NCBI GenBank assembly: GCA_900313615.1
Contig: OMRP01000003.1
Coordinates: forward strand, 124,001-188,000
Direction: 5' to 3'
Origin: an uncultured Prevotellaceae bacterium
Lineage (GTDB): Bacteria > Bacteroidota > Bacteroidia > Bacteroidales > Bacteroidaceae
Length of the DNA: 64,000 bases
A program made the position numbers and the translations under genes. The notes beneath the pieces were generated by a model. The model searched no databases. It worked only from the letters and a program-made list of their open reading frames with translations, and was not told where the DNA came from. Positions 45,404 to 54,668 of the stretch are shown piece after piece (position 1 is the first letter of the stretch; the number at the start of each line of letters is the position of its first letter).

Positions 45404-46255
45404 ATGTTAAGAATTGCCGTACAATCCAAGGGACGTCTTTTCGAAGACACAATGAACTTGTTGAGCGAAGCCGACATTAAGATTGGCAAGAGTCGGCGCA
45501 CATTGTTGGTGCAATCAGAAAATTTCCCCATCGAAGTACTATATCTGCGTGATGACGACATTCCACAGAGTGTTGCCACTGGCGTGGCTGACATAGGAAT
45601 CGTGGGTGAAAATGAGTTTGTGGAACGTCACGAAGAAGCGGACATCTTGTATCGTTTGGGCTTCAGCAAATGCCGTCTGTCCCTTGCTATACCTAAAGAG
45701 ACACCTTACGAAGGCCCGTCGTGGTTTGAAGGGAAGAAAATTGCCACATCCTATCCTTTTATCTTATCTCAATACCTCCAGAATCAAGGACTTCATGCCG
45801 AAATTCATGTCATTACTGGTAGTGTTGAGATATCGCCGGGTATTGGTTTAAGTGATGCTATCTTTGATATCGTCAGCAGTGGCAGCACCTTGGTGAGCAA
45901 TAACCTGAAAGAGGTGGAAGTGGTGATGAAGAGCGAGGCCGTGCTAATCGGTTACAAACAATTATCGGAAGAGAAACGAGACATTCTCAAACAGATGCTT
46001 TTCCGTCTGGAGGCCGTTCGCGAGGCAGAAGACAAAAAATATGTCCGTATGAACGTGCCAAAGGCTCGTCTTAACGACATCATCGAAGTATTACCGGGTT
46101 TGAAGAGCCCCACTATTATCCCCTTGGCCGATGACGAGTGGTGTTCGGTACATACCGTTTTAGACCAGAAACGTTTCTGGGAAATCATCGGAAAATTGAA
46201 GGAATTGGGTGCACAAGGTATATTGGTCACCCCGATAGAGAAAATGATTCTATAA
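45404..46255 (+). CDS. hisG: ATP phosphoribosyltransferase (long form)
   Basis: First enzyme of histidine synthesis, joining PRPP to ATP. 283 residues, the long HisG form with a C-terminal regulatory domain (about 210-283) that binds histidine, so no HisZ is needed. Family segments: IAVQSKGRLFEDT, DIGIVGENEF, and the PRPP loop DIVSSGSTLVSNNL (about 152-165). An A-rich stretch precedes the ATG instead of a Shine-Dalgarno. hisD starts 2 bases after the stop. Confidence 0.95.
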   Translation: MLRIAVQSKGRLFEDTMNLLSEADIKIGKSRRTLLVQSENFPIEVLYLRDDDIPQSVATGVADIGIVGENEFVERHEEADILYRLGFSKCRLSLAIPKETPYEGPSWFEGKKIATSYPFILSQYLQNQGLHAEIHVITGSVEISPGIGLSDAIFDIVSSGSTLVSNNLKEVEVVMKSEAVLIGYKQLSEEKRDILKQMLFRLEAVREAEDKKYVRMNVPKARLNDIIEVLPGLKSPTIIPLADDEWCSVHTVLDQKRFWEIIGKLKELGAQGILVTPIEKMIL

Positions 46256-46257
46256 CC

Positions 46258-47550
46258 ATGCGAATTGTCCGTTATCCTAAACGCTGGGATTGGCCACAGC
46301 TCTGTGCACGTCCGCATCTCGACAATAAAGAACTGGCAAAGACCGTCAATACCGTGCTAACCGATGTTCGTGAGCATGGCGATGAGGCAGTCAAATGTTA
46401 TGAAGAGCGTTTCGATCATGTGTCACTCAACACATTGGCAGTGAGTCCGGCTGAAATAAATGAGGCATTGTCTGTTGTAGATAGTTCTTTGTTGGATTCT
46501 TTGCGTTTGGCTCATGATAACATTGCACGATTCCATGAGTCTCAGCATTTTAATGGACAAGTGGTGGAAACTTGTGCCGGCGTTCGTTGTTGGCAAAAGG
46601 GTGTAGCCATTGAGAAAGTTGGCTTATATATCCCTGGAGGAACTGCCCCTCTGTTTAGTACAGTTTTGATGTTGGCCACACCAGCCCGTATAGCGGGGTG
46701 CAAAGAAATCGTGTTATGCACCCCACCAGACAAGATGGGTAATGTTAATCCAGCTATTCTTGCCGCCGCTCATATCGCCGGAGTCAATAAGATATTCAAG
46801 GTCGGTGGTGTTCAAGCCATCGGGGCCATGGCTTATGGAACGGAAAGCATACCTCAAGTATATAAGATTTTCGGTCCAGGCAATCAATATGTTATGGCCG
46901 CCAAACAACAAGTGAGCATTGACACCGTAGCCATTGACATGCCTGCAGGACCATCTGAAGTTTGTGTCATTGTCGATGAGACGAGCAATAGTTGTTTTGC
47001 TGCCGCCGATTTGTTATCGCAAGCTGAACATGGCGTCGACTCGCAGGTGGTACTTATCAGTACATCTGAAACAAAGATAAAAGAGATAGAGGACGAGACA
47101 GAAAGACAGTTGTCTACCCTACCCCGCAAGGCAATCGCTGAACGATCTTTGGCAAATAGTCTCTTCATCTTGGTTAACGACACAGATGAAGCCATTGCTT
47201 TGAGTAATGAATATGCTCCAGAACATTTGATTCTGGCCACCAACGATTACCGAACCTTGGCTGACAAGGTCGTGAACGCTGGCAGTGTGTTCTTGGGGCG
47301 CTGGGCATGTGAGAGCGCAGGCGACTACGCCAGTGGCACCAATCACACGCTGCCCACACATGGTTGGGCAAAGTCGTATAGTGGAGTAAATCTCGACAGC
47401 TTTATCCGTAAAGTCACTTTTCAGGAACTAACGGCCGAAGGAATCGACAACATTGGCGACGCCGTTGAAAAGATGGCAATAGCAGAGTCGTTGGATGCCC
47501 ATTGCCGTGCCATGACCTACCGGATAGCCCAAAGAAAGGAAGAGTTATGA
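46258..47550 (+). CDS. hisD: Histidinol dehydrogenase
   Basis: Zinc enzyme that oxidises histidinol to histidine in two NAD-dependent steps. 430 residues from the ATG at 46258 ([12 protein letters not shown]), matching the family (434 in E. coli). Key segments: [18 protein letters not shown] near 120, [33 protein letters not shown] (zinc-ligand region), EYAPEHLI and [12 protein letters not shown] frame open to 46138 within hisG is rejected. The stop overlaps hisC as ATGA. Confidence 0.96.
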   Translation: MRIVRYPKRWDWPQLCARPHLDNKELAKTVNTVLTDVREHGDEAVKCYEERFDHVSLNTLAVSPAEINEALSVVDSSLLDSLRLAHDNIARFHESQHFNGQVVETCAGVRCWQKGVAIEKVGLYIPGGTAPLFSTVLMLATPARIAGCKEIVLCTPPDKMGNVNPAILAAAHIAGVNKIFKVGGVQAIGAMAYGTESIPQVYKIFGPGNQYVMAAKQQVSIDTVAIDMPAGPSEVCVIVDETSNSCFAAADLLSQAEHGVDSQVVLISTSETKIKEIEDETERQLSTLPRKAIAERSLANSLFILVNDTDEAIALSNEYAPEHLILATNDYRTLADKVVNAGSVFLGRWACESAGDYASGTNHTLPTHGWAKSYSGVNLDSFIRKVTFQELTAEGIDNIGDAVEKMAIAESLDAHCRAMTYRIAQRKEEL

Positions 47551-48584
47551 AAAGATTGGAAGAGTTGGTCAGAAAGAATGTGTGGGCGTTGTCTCCTTAC
47601 AGCAGTGCCCGTGATGAATATTCTGGCAAGGAAGCTCATGTGTTCTTGGATGCCAATGAAAATCCATATAATGGACCATTGAACCGCTACCCTGACCCGT
47701 TGCAGCGTGACCTGAAGAGTCGTCTGGCCGTTATCAAGGGGGTAACACCCGATCAAATTTTTCTGGGCAATGGCAGCGATGAAGCCATTGACCTGTGCTA
47801 CCGTGTCTTCTGCGAACCAGGACGCGACAATGTGGTGGCAATCGACCCCACATACGGCATGTACAAGGTTTGTGCTGATATCAATGATGTGGAATACCGT
47901 CAGGTTTCCTTGGACGAGTATTTTGGTTTTAGTGCTGCAAAACTCTTGGAACGTACGGACAAGCATACTAAGCTCATCTGGTTATGTTCGCCCAACAACC
48001 CTACGGGTAACAGTCTTGACCGCGAAGAGATTATTTCTGTTTTGCAACAGTTCCAAGGCATTGTCGTCATGGATGAGGCTTACGGTGACTTTTCCGCACA
48101 AAGAAGTTTTCGAGAAGAGTTGGCACATTATCCCCATCTCATAGTTCTCAATACAATGAGCAAGGCATGGGGCTGTGCCGCCATACGCATGGGCATGGCC
48201 TTTGCTAGCAAGGAAATCATTCAACTATTCAACAAGGTTAAATACCCTTACAATGTGAATCTCCTCACACAGGAGGCAGCTTTGGATGCCTTGAAAGACC
48301 CTTACCACGTGCGCGACTGGGTGAACGAATTGCTTCGAGAACGCGAGCGAACTGTCAAGGCATTCAGTCAATTACCTATTTGTAGAAGGATATATCCAAC
48401 AGATGCCAATTTCTTCCTTTGTGAAGTGACTGATGCCAATGCCATCTACCAGTATTTAGTGGATCAAGGTATTATTGTTCGCAACCGCACGAAGGTACAC
48501 CTGTGCAAGGGCTGTCTTCGCATCACCATTGGCACAAAAAGAGAGAACACCGAATTAATCGGTGCCCTCAGACGTTTTTCATAA
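47547..48584 (+). CDS. hisC: Histidinol-phosphate aminotransferase
   Basis: PLP-dependent class I/II aminotransferase converting imidazole-acetol phosphate to histidinol phosphate. 345 residues from ATG 47547 ([13 protein letters not shown]). Visible landmarks: [10 protein letters not shown] near the N terminus, [10 protein letters not shown] (cofactor-phosphate loop), [17 protein letters not shown], and the Schiff-base lysine in TMSKAWG. It is translationally coupled to hisD by a 4-base overlap. It ends 11 bases before the convergent C69 peptidase gene; I see no terminator in that gap. Confidence 0.95.
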   Translation: MKRLEELVRKNVWALSPYSSARDEYSGKEAHVFLDANENPYNGPLNRYPDPLQRDLKSRLAVIKGVTPDQIFLGNGSDEAIDLCYRVFCEPGRDNVVAIDPTYGMYKVCADINDVEYRQVSLDEYFGFSAAKLLERTDKHTKLIWLCSPNNPTGNSLDREEIISVLQQFQGIVVMDEAYGDFSAQRSFREELAHYPHLIVLNTMSKAWGCAAIRMGMAFASKEIIQLFNKVKYPYNVNLLTQEAALDALKDPYHVRDWVNELLRERERTVKAFSQLPICRRIYPTDANFFLCEVTDANAIYQYLVDQGIIVRNRTKVHLCKGCLRITIGTKRENTELIGALRRFS

Positions 48585-48595
48585 GATTTAGTGTA

Positions 48596-50233
48596 TTACT
48601 CCTCCGGGTATTCGAATTTGTCACCGGTCTGCCGAATCAATTCTCGGCGGAAATAGTCGGAATAACCTGGGCGTTGAACGCGCTCTTGTATACCTTCGGG
48701 TGTGCGGAGAAATTTTCCGCCTTTTTCAGGTTTCACGGCCATATCATTGTATTTAACAATGAGGTAGATGGCCAGTTGCTTCCATCTTTCCAACATCAGC
48801 TGAGCCACTTCCACACTGTAATCATTAAGGTAGCGCGAAGCGGCTTGCTCATTGGTTTGGCATAGCTGAACCGCTTGTTGTTCCACAGCCGACTGGCGGC
48901 TGAAATATGAGTCTTCGAGCGAATCGCGTACCTGCTTGAGTGAAGGGAACATCTGTGAATAACGCGGGTAAACCATGTTCGAGACCCAGTTGCATACCCA
49001 GAAAGCATTCTTGTCGGAGAAAGTGAGCGCATCAGCTCCGGGTGTATTGTAACACTCGGGGCGTTGGGTCATACCACAATAGATGGGTGTATACGCCACC
49101 ATATTGCCATCATCGTTGCCCCACCACATCAAGCCGCCTACTTGCCGAGGGAGCCATGAGCGCATCTGGCTGACATAAGAGAAACCGGTTTGCTGGGTCG
49201 AGGTAGGCCGTTCGTTGAAATATTTTTTACCATCGATTTCAAAGGTCAACGGCGTAGGACGATAAGGCATGTTCCAAATACCTTGGGCGATATCTTGGTC
49301 GAGTGACATCGGAGTTCCCTCAAAATGGTCACGCATACATTCCATCACATCACGCACACTCACCTTTTTGTTTGGAATAATCCACAATGGCATAGGTTCG
49401 GCATTTTTCTCCTTACCCATGGCATATGGAAGATATCTGTCGAAGTCATTGGCAAAATGGTTGAAGAAACTCCATACCCTTGCTTCGCAATACCTGCGCC
49501 CCGAAAAATCGGGCTTGGCATATGCTTCATTCCAACTGAATTCAGCATCCTTCCCTGTAAACCATCCTTTTTCTCGCGCAAACTTTACCACATCTTTCGC
49601 ATAAAGCACATTCTTCTTGTCCTTCATGTTAAAGGTCGTGATACGGCTCTGGTTGGCATGGGCACAAATAGCATTGTCGGGTATGCGCATGGCCACCCAA
49701 ACAACACTCTTCGAGCCTGGACCCTTGCCCATCATCTCCATTATCCATGCCTCGTTGGGGTCGCAAACGCTGAATGTCTCGCCCTCGGAGTTGTAGCCAT
49801 AGGTGTTGGCCAGTGTTGTCATTACTTCAATGGCTTCACGGGCAGTACGTGACCGCTGTAAGGCTATGTAAATGAGTGAACCATAGTCGAGAATGCCCGT
49901 AGGGTCAACCATCTCTTCGCGACCGCCATAAGTGGTCTCACCTATCGTCACCTGGTATTCATTGATGTTGCCAATGACATTATAAGTCACTTCGGCTTCG
50001 GGAATCTGGCCATGGAACACGTTTGTGTCCCAATCATACACATCACGCATCGTCCCTTTAGGATGAGTGCCGGCAGGATAATGGCAAAGGTTCTGAAACA
50101 TGCCATAGTCGTCGGCGTTATATGTGCAGATAACCGACCCGTCGGTAGACGCACCTTTGGCCACAATAAAATTGGTGCAAGCGGATGCATAGGCCGCCAT
50201 CAACAAAGCAATCGATAACAATTTTTGTCTCAT
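48596..50233 (-). CDS. C69-family peptidase (dipeptidase), exported
   Basis: 545 residues from ATG 50233. The leader MRQKLLSIALLMAAYASA is followed directly by Cys19 in CTNFIVAKGASTDGS. In the C69/PepD Ntn-hydrolase family the catalytic nucleophile is an N-terminal cysteine exposed by processing, so signal-peptide cleavage at ASA/C could produce the active enzyme directly. Other family segments: SVICTYNADDYG, YGGREEMVDPTGILDYG and ETFSVCDPNEAWIMEMMG (written in part). The likely activity is removal of dipeptides in the periplasm. Last gene of the ileS-dksA-lspA-nadC-M23 run, 4 bases after the M23 gene. The frame open to 50296 overlaps the M23 gene and is rejected. Confidence 0.88.
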   Translation of the reverse strand: MRQKLLSIALLMAAYASACTNFIVAKGASTDGSVICTYNADDYGMFQNLCHYPAGTHPKGTMRDVYDWDTNVFHGQIPEAEVTYNVIGNINEYQVTIGETTYGGREEMVDPTGILDYGSLIYIALQRSRTAREAIEVMTTLANTYGYNSEGETFSVCDPNEAWIMEMMGKGPGSKSVVWVAMRIPDNAICAHANQSRITTFNMKDKKNVLYAKDVVKFAREKGWFTGKDAEFSWNEAYAKPDFSGRRYCEARVWSFFNHFANDFDRYLPYAMGKEKNAEPMPLWIIPNKKVSVRDVMECMRDHFEGTPMSLDQDIAQGIWNMPYRPTPLTFEIDGKKYFNERPTSTQQTGFSYVSQMRSWLPRQVGGLMWWGNDDGNMVAYTPIYCGMTQRPECYNTPGADALTFSDKNAFWVCNWVSNMVYPRYSQMFPSLKQVRDSLEDSYFSRQSAVEQQAVQLCQTNEQAASRYLNDYSVEVAQLMLERWKQLAIYLIVKYNDMAVKPEKGGKFLRTPEGIQERVQRPGYSDYFRRELIRQTGDKFEYPEE

Positions 50234-50237
50234 GATA

Positions 50238-51875
50238 TCAGTAATTAATATGTTCTTTAACTTGTTGCTTGTTTTTTCTTCTATCCCATACCACAAATTC
50301 CAATGAACGTTTTTTTCCTGTTTTCTTTACTGGAGTTTGTTTCAATCGGCAAATATATTTTTTAGAATGGGGAATTGGCTCGAATAGCACAAATAAGCCA
50401 TCGATAGCCCCCTCTACCCTATCAATGCCTGACAAGGTATCTCTTACTTCATAAATAATGGTTCCCAAATCTGACCACTTTGCCTTGTCAACTGCAGAGA
50501 TGATAGGTGGTTGGCTGTCATAGCCAAGAGAGAATACTCCCCCCAAGTCCCTGGTGGTTGAACTTACCCACCCTTCTTCAGCGACATTGCCCCCAAGGAA
50601 GACGCCATCAGCCATGACGTATAGTTTTGTGGTGTCTGTAACTTGTCGACTGATGTGCAACGCGATGTCGGCATTGTGGAACAAGGGTGTTGACTTCTTG
50701 CTGAAAGAATATTTTCCAGACCATCGTGCAGTGTCTGCTGTGATGGAGAGTGTCACATCATTTGACAGACAACCCTTGGGGATTGCCAATTTTACACCCA
50801 ATTGGTCGATGCTGTTGTCCTTATCCCATGTCAGTTCTTGTTGCTGTCCGCTGGTAATACTGTCAGGCGGTATCGTTTGCTTTTTTCCTAGGACTCGGAA
50901 TTCATAAACACGTTCGTTGCCGAAATAATCTTTAAGCACATATTTCAAGCGATAAGTTTTCTCCTGTTGGAACAGGATATATCCTTTTTGTCGGTCTGTC
51001 GTTAAGATGGGCAGCTGGTTTCCTGGTTCGACAAATGATTTCATGAACCATCGTTTGCTTTCCTTGAATTCGTCGTAATCACCCCATGAATTGACCATCC
51101 TATTCATGTCGGTGGGAATGCCATTGACATCACTATGGAATACTTCCACGTCATCTACAAATAATGACGTGTATCTGATACCATAATGATTTTGCGAACC
51201 CTCCATGAAATCATCGGCGCAAATGGCAAAGCCCACTTTGCCCCATGCGGTGAGTGAGTCGGGCAAATGACCTTCTTTGAGAGTGAGGAGTACCTTCTGC
51301 GCTTTGCCGCAAAATACACCTTCTCCCTGTTGTGGATATGCCATGATTGCAGTGGCTTCTGGACTTTTGCCGTCTTTGATAGTTCCTTCGGGCAGGAATT
51401 CTAGGGGGTCGTACATGTCCCATGTATCGGTTTGGTGTATTTCCAAGTGAAGATGAGGTCCCATACTGGCACCCGTATTGCCACTTAGGGCAATGACTTG
51501 ACCGGCTACTACAGGAACATCTGTAGCACGAAAAGGAATTTCCCCCTCCCATGACTTATGCGTGTATTGCCATTGTTTGACTTTTGTTTCAATGGCAGGA
51601 GAGAACTGTTGCAAGTGTGCATAAACGCTGGTATAACCTTCTGGATGTCTGATGAATACGGCATTGCCATATCCACCTGTTGACACCGACACCTTGCATA
51701 CATATCCATCACCGATGGCGTGTATTGGTTTACCTTCCTCATGCTGTGTTTTAACATCAATTCCGCCATGGAAATGATTAGGTCTGGGTTCACCAAAATT
51801 ACCCGCCAGAGATATTTCAAAATTCACCGGCGACACATATGAGGCAATGAAAAGTAATAGTGAGGCAATTAGCAT
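50238..51875 (-). CDS. M23-family (LytM-type) metallopeptidase, exported
   Basis: 545 residues with an N-terminal signal (LIASLLLFIASYVSP). The LytM zinc site is intact: HFHGGID near residue 35 (His and Asp ligands) and GPHLHLEI near 147 (HxH). Such enzymes cut peptidoglycan cross-bridges or bind as activators; with all ligands present, catalytic activity is expected. The remaining 370 residues are beta-rich, contain Ig-like segments near 300-500 and are not assigned. The ATG overlaps the nadC stop by 7 bases. Together with the downstream C69 peptidase it suggests periplasmic peptide or muropeptide turnover. Confidence 0.9.
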   Translation of the reverse strand: MLIASLLLFIASYVSPVNFEISLAGNFGEPRPNHFHGGIDVKTQHEEGKPIHAIGDGYVCKVSVSTGGYGNAVFIRHPEGYTSVYAHLQQFSPAIETKVKQWQYTHKSWEGEIPFRATDVPVVAGQVIALSGNTGASMGPHLHLEIHQTDTWDMYDPLEFLPEGTIKDGKSPEATAIMAYPQQGEGVFCGKAQKVLLTLKEGHLPDSLTAWGKVGFAICADDFMEGSQNHYGIRYTSLFVDDVEVFHSDVNGIPTDMNRMVNSWGDYDEFKESKRWFMKSFVEPGNQLPILTTDRQKGYILFQQEKTYRLKYVLKDYFGNERVYEFRVLGKKQTIPPDSITSGQQQELTWDKDNSIDQLGVKLAIPKGCLSNDVTLSITADTARWSGKYSFSKKSTPLFHNADIALHISRQVTDTTKLYVMADGVFLGGNVAEEGWVSSTTRDLGGVFSLGYDSQPPIISAVDKAKWSDLGTIIYEVRDTLSGIDRVEGAIDGLFVLFEPIPHSKKYICRLKQTPVKKTGKKRSLEFVVWDRRKNKQQVKEHINY

Positions 51876-52717
51876 GCTTTGAAACTCATGTCAAGACCTT
51901 TTACGGAATGAGTGAGTGCTCCTACAGATACGTAGTCGACGCCACATTCAGCATAACTCCGGATGGTATCAAAAGTGATACCTCCACTCGACTCCGTCTC
52001 ATATCGGCCAGCAATCATTTCCACAGCCTTGCGCGTGTTCTCCACACTAAAGTTGTCAAGCATGATACGGTCGACACCTCCACATGCCATCACTTGGTTC
52101 AATTCTTCAAAATTGCGCACTTCAATCTCAATCTTCAAGTCGAGTTTTTTTTCTTTGAGATATTCATGGCAACGATTGATGGCATTGGCTATACCACCAG
52201 CGAAGTCCACATGATTGTCTTTGAGAAGAATCATGTCGAAGAGACCGATGCGGTGATTCACACCACCACCAATCTTCACGGCCTTTTTCTCCAACATACG
52301 CAGTCCTGGTGTTGTCTTCCTTGTGTCAAGAACACGTGTTTTCGTACCTTCCAATAGTTTCACGTAACGGTGGGTGTTGGTGGCTATGCCACTCATGCGT
52401 TGCATAATGTTCAGCATAAGACGCTCTGTTTGGAGCAGACTCTGCACCTTTCCCGAAACCACCATGGCTATATCGCCTGGACGAACATGGGCTCCGTCTT
52501 CAATAAGGACCTCAACTTTCAAGGTGGGGTCAAAATGGTCAAACACTTTTTTTGCCATCTCCACACCGGCCAGGATACCTTCTTCTTTAATTAAAAGGTG
52601 TGAGCGTCCCATGGCGTCAGCTGGAATGCAGCAAAGAGTTGTATGATCGCCATCACCAATGTCTTCGGCGAAGGCAAGATCGATCAAACGATCTTCTAAT
52701 TCATTGACTGTAAGCAT
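51869..52717 (-). CDS. nadC: Quinolinate phosphoribosyltransferase (decarboxylating)
   Basis: Makes nicotinate mononucleotide from quinolinate and PRPP in de novo NAD synthesis. 282 residues, standard length. Family landmarks: EDIGDGDHTT near 18, NIMQRMSGIAT, VLDTRKTTPGLR, EKKAVKIGGGVNHR, LKDNH, and the C-terminal SSGGITFDTIRSYAECGVDYVSVGALTHS region (in part). nadA and nadB are not adjacent. It lies 24 bases after the 74-residue gene. Confidence 0.96.
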   Translation of the reverse strand: MLTVNELEDRLIDLAFAEDIGDGDHTTLCCIPADAMGRSHLLIKEEGILAGVEMAKKVFDHFDPTLKVEVLIEDGAHVRPGDIAMVVSGKVQSLLQTERLMLNIMQRMSGIATNTHRYVKLLEGTKTRVLDTRKTTPGLRMLEKKAVKIGGGVNHRIGLFDMILLKDNHVDFAGGIANAINRCHEYLKEKKLDLKIEIEVRNFEELNQVMACGGVDRIMLDNFSVENTRKAVEMIAGRYETESSGGITFDTIRSYAECGVDYVSVGALTHSVKGLDMSFKAC

Positions 52718-52741
52718 AATATTTCGTTTTTAGGATGGTAT

Positions 52742-52966
52742 TTATTTTAGCCATTTTTCACTCTCAACATGATATGCTTTTGTCTTTCCATTGTCAGACT
52801 TTTTCAACACAATGGTGCCTCCCAACCACATGGTATTTGGAGGTTCGCCCGATATTTGTGTCAATCCTACCACTTCATCGTTGCAAATCGCCACCGCCGC
52901 CATTTTCCAAGAACCGTAAGGGGCTGTGACGACATGGGCTGCATACCATTTTATTGGTTGTTCCAT
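52742..52966 (-). CDS. Small conserved hypothetical protein (74 aa)
   Basis: A 74-residue frame starting 16 bases inside the end of the DUF4296 gene and ending 24 bases before nadC, in the same direction as its neighbours, with codon use like theirs. It has no signal peptide. The sequence is almost all beta strand (KWYAAHVVTAP, MAAVAICNDEVVGLTQI, TMWLGGTIVLKK), resembling the small beta-sandwich that flanks the barrel in amidohydrolases, but no catalytic domain follows (inference). Function unknown. Being sandwiched in a coupled operon argues that it is a real gene. Confidence 0.7.
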   Translation of the reverse strand: MEQPIKWYAAHVVTAPYGSWKMAAVAICNDEVVGLTQISGEPPNTMWLGGTIVLKKSDNGKTKAYHVESEKWLK

Positions 52967-53988
52967 TTGTGAATTGGTTTACCCTTTTCGAATGCGCCAC
53001 GCTGTTTCGACCCATTGCCAGAAGGCGCAGCAGATGGAGTCACCTGAGGCTTAACCGTCGGTTTTCCGGGTACCGGGTTACTGATGCCCAGATCTTTAGG
53101 TCGACTCTCATCGTCTTTTGAAGGAGCTGTACGTGCGCTGTCAATCTGTGGCGAAGTTGTGGGAGATGTTTGCCGAGGCTCATTTCCATCGATATTCTCT
53201 TGTTTTTCCGATTCTTTTTCGTGCATCTTCACTGCCTTGATGTTGCTCAGCGATAGTATCTTTAAAGTAGTGCTTTTCTTGTCACTCAACGGAGTCGGCA
53301 AATAGACAAATCCTCTTATTTCTTTAATGCCCAGATGTTTGTTGTCAGTTAATTGCAGAGAATAGTGGTTGTTCGATGATATGTTAATCTGTGTCTTTGC
53401 CACACTGTCGTTGGCAAACCTCATGGCAAGCATGGCCACGGCATCTCTAGAACCTTCTTGGACTATGAATTGTGAATCGAACACTAACATCACTTTATCG
53501 CCAGCATGGAAGGTGGTATCGGTCTTGAGATGGAAGCGAATGATATTGTTTGGCTCATTGGGTAAAAGGATAGCTGTTGGAGGACCAACCCATATATTTG
53601 ATGTGTCGCCACGTAAGCCTTCTTCACCGTATAGACGGATGTCATTGGCTGATGCACCCAAGGCTATGGCTTCGTCGGACAGCCGTTTGGACACTTCTTC
53701 ATATATCTTTTGCAACTCTTCCGTGTGACGGAAATAGTATGCCAACGAGGAGTCAAGTTGTTCTTGAGTCACTCCATGTTTATGAAGAGCTTCCAATCTG
53801 TATGCCATTTGCCGCTCTTTGGAATTGCCGACTTCTTGGTCATACAACACTAGTCCGTCTGCCAGATGATAGTCGTAAAGCACGTCGACCATTTTTTGGG
53901 GACGTAAATATTGGCTCGGTACTTTTGGCTTGCATGCCACCATTCCGAGAAGGATAAATAAAATACCCCATACGGCGTGCCTAGTCAT
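52951..53988 (-). CDS. DUF4296 lipoprotein
   Basis: 345 residues from ATG 53988 (MTRHAVWGILF), with lipobox GMVAC and lipidated Cys19. Residues about 25-115 match the DUF4296 pattern of Bacteroidetes lipoproteins (VDVLYDYHLADGLVLYD, ALHKHGVTQEQLDSSLAYYFRH in part), known to me only as a conserved domain of unknown function. The rest is beta-rich to about 265, then a low-complexity tail rich in Pro, Ser, Thr and Lys (270-345). A TTG start three codons upstream overlaps the lspA stop and is possible but less likely. It follows lspA closely, a pairing common in this phylum. Confidence 0.82.
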   Translation of the reverse strand: MTRHAVWGILFILLGMVACKPKVPSQYLRPQKMVDVLYDYHLADGLVLYDQEVGNSKERQMAYRLEALHKHGVTQEQLDSSLAYYFRHTEELQKIYEEVSKRLSDEAIALGASANDIRLYGEEGLRGDTSNIWVGPPTAILLPNEPNNIIRFHLKTDTTFHAGDKVMLVFDSQFIVQEGSRDAVAMLAMRFANDSVAKTQINISSNNHYSLQLTDNKHLGIKEIRGFVYLPTPLSDKKSTTLKILSLSNIKAVKMHEKESEKQENIDGNEPRQTSPTTSPQIDSARTAPSKDDESRPKDLGISNPVPGKPTVKPQVTPSAAPSGNGSKQRGAFEKGKPIHKWNNQ

Positions 53989-53993
53989 GAACG

Positions 53994-54665
53994 TCAATCA
54001 TTAAGTTCTTCGTCCTCGTTGTCTTTCTTCTCCTGCTTGGAGAATAGTGATATGGTTGCCAACTCTTTTCTGCAGAATAACAACAGCGCCACCACGCCTG
54101 TGGATATGGCTGCATCGGCGAAATTGAAAACAGGCGAGAAAAAGATGAAATGCTCACCACCCCAAAACGGAATACATTCAGGTAAATCCGTTTCAATAAT
54201 GGGGAAATAGAACATATCCACCACCCTCCCCTTGAGGAAATCACCATATCCCTCTCCAAAAGGAGCCCATTGAGCCACCTGATATGGAGTGGATTCGGAG
54301 AACACCAATCCGTAGAACATGGAATCGAAGATGTTGCCTGCAGCGCCGGCCATTATGAGTGCCATCAAGGCAATGTACAATGTTCTTGCTTGCTGCTTTA
54401 TCAGACGGCATATATACCATCCAATTAGCGCTACAGCAGCGATACGGAACAGACTCAATGCCAACTTGGGGACAATTGTCATTCCATAAGCCATGCCGTT
54501 GTTTTCCACGAAACTGATATAAAACCAATCTGTTACATGTACAGAGTCATGCAGGCACAAGTTTGTCTTGACGCAAACCTTGATGATTTGGTCGATAGCG
54601 AGCACCATGACAACAATGCCCACCGCCATCCATGACAAACGCTTTGTCTTCTCTTCGGAGGCCAT
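53994..54665 (-). CDS. lspA: Lipoprotein signal peptidase
   Basis: Inner-membrane aspartyl peptidase that removes signal peptides from diacylglyceryl-prolipoproteins, of which this window encodes several. 223 residues, longer than E. coli LspA (164) because of a loop of about 35 residues between the two catalytic motifs (about 125-165) and a charged C-terminal tail. Catalytic aspartates are Asp114 (GNIFDS) and Asp184 (NFADAAI). Four membrane helices. It starts 3 bases after the dksA-like gene. Confidence 0.94.
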   Translation of the reverse strand: MASEEKTKRLSWMAVGIVVMVLAIDQIIKVCVKTNLCLHDSVHVTDWFYISFVENNGMAYGMTIVPKLALSLFRIAAVALIGWYICRLIKQQARTLYIALMALIMAGAAGNIFDSMFYGLVFSESTPYQVAQWAPFGEGYGDFLKGRVVDMFYFPIIETDLPECIPFWGGEHFIFFSPVFNFADAAISTGVVALLLFCRKELATISLFSKQEKKDNEDEELND

Positions 54666-54668
54666 GTC

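Noticed and set aside
48548-48564. Inverted repeat CACCGA/TCGGTG near the hisC end as a terminator
   Set aside because: Six base pairs only, inside the coding sequence, and no T-run follows.
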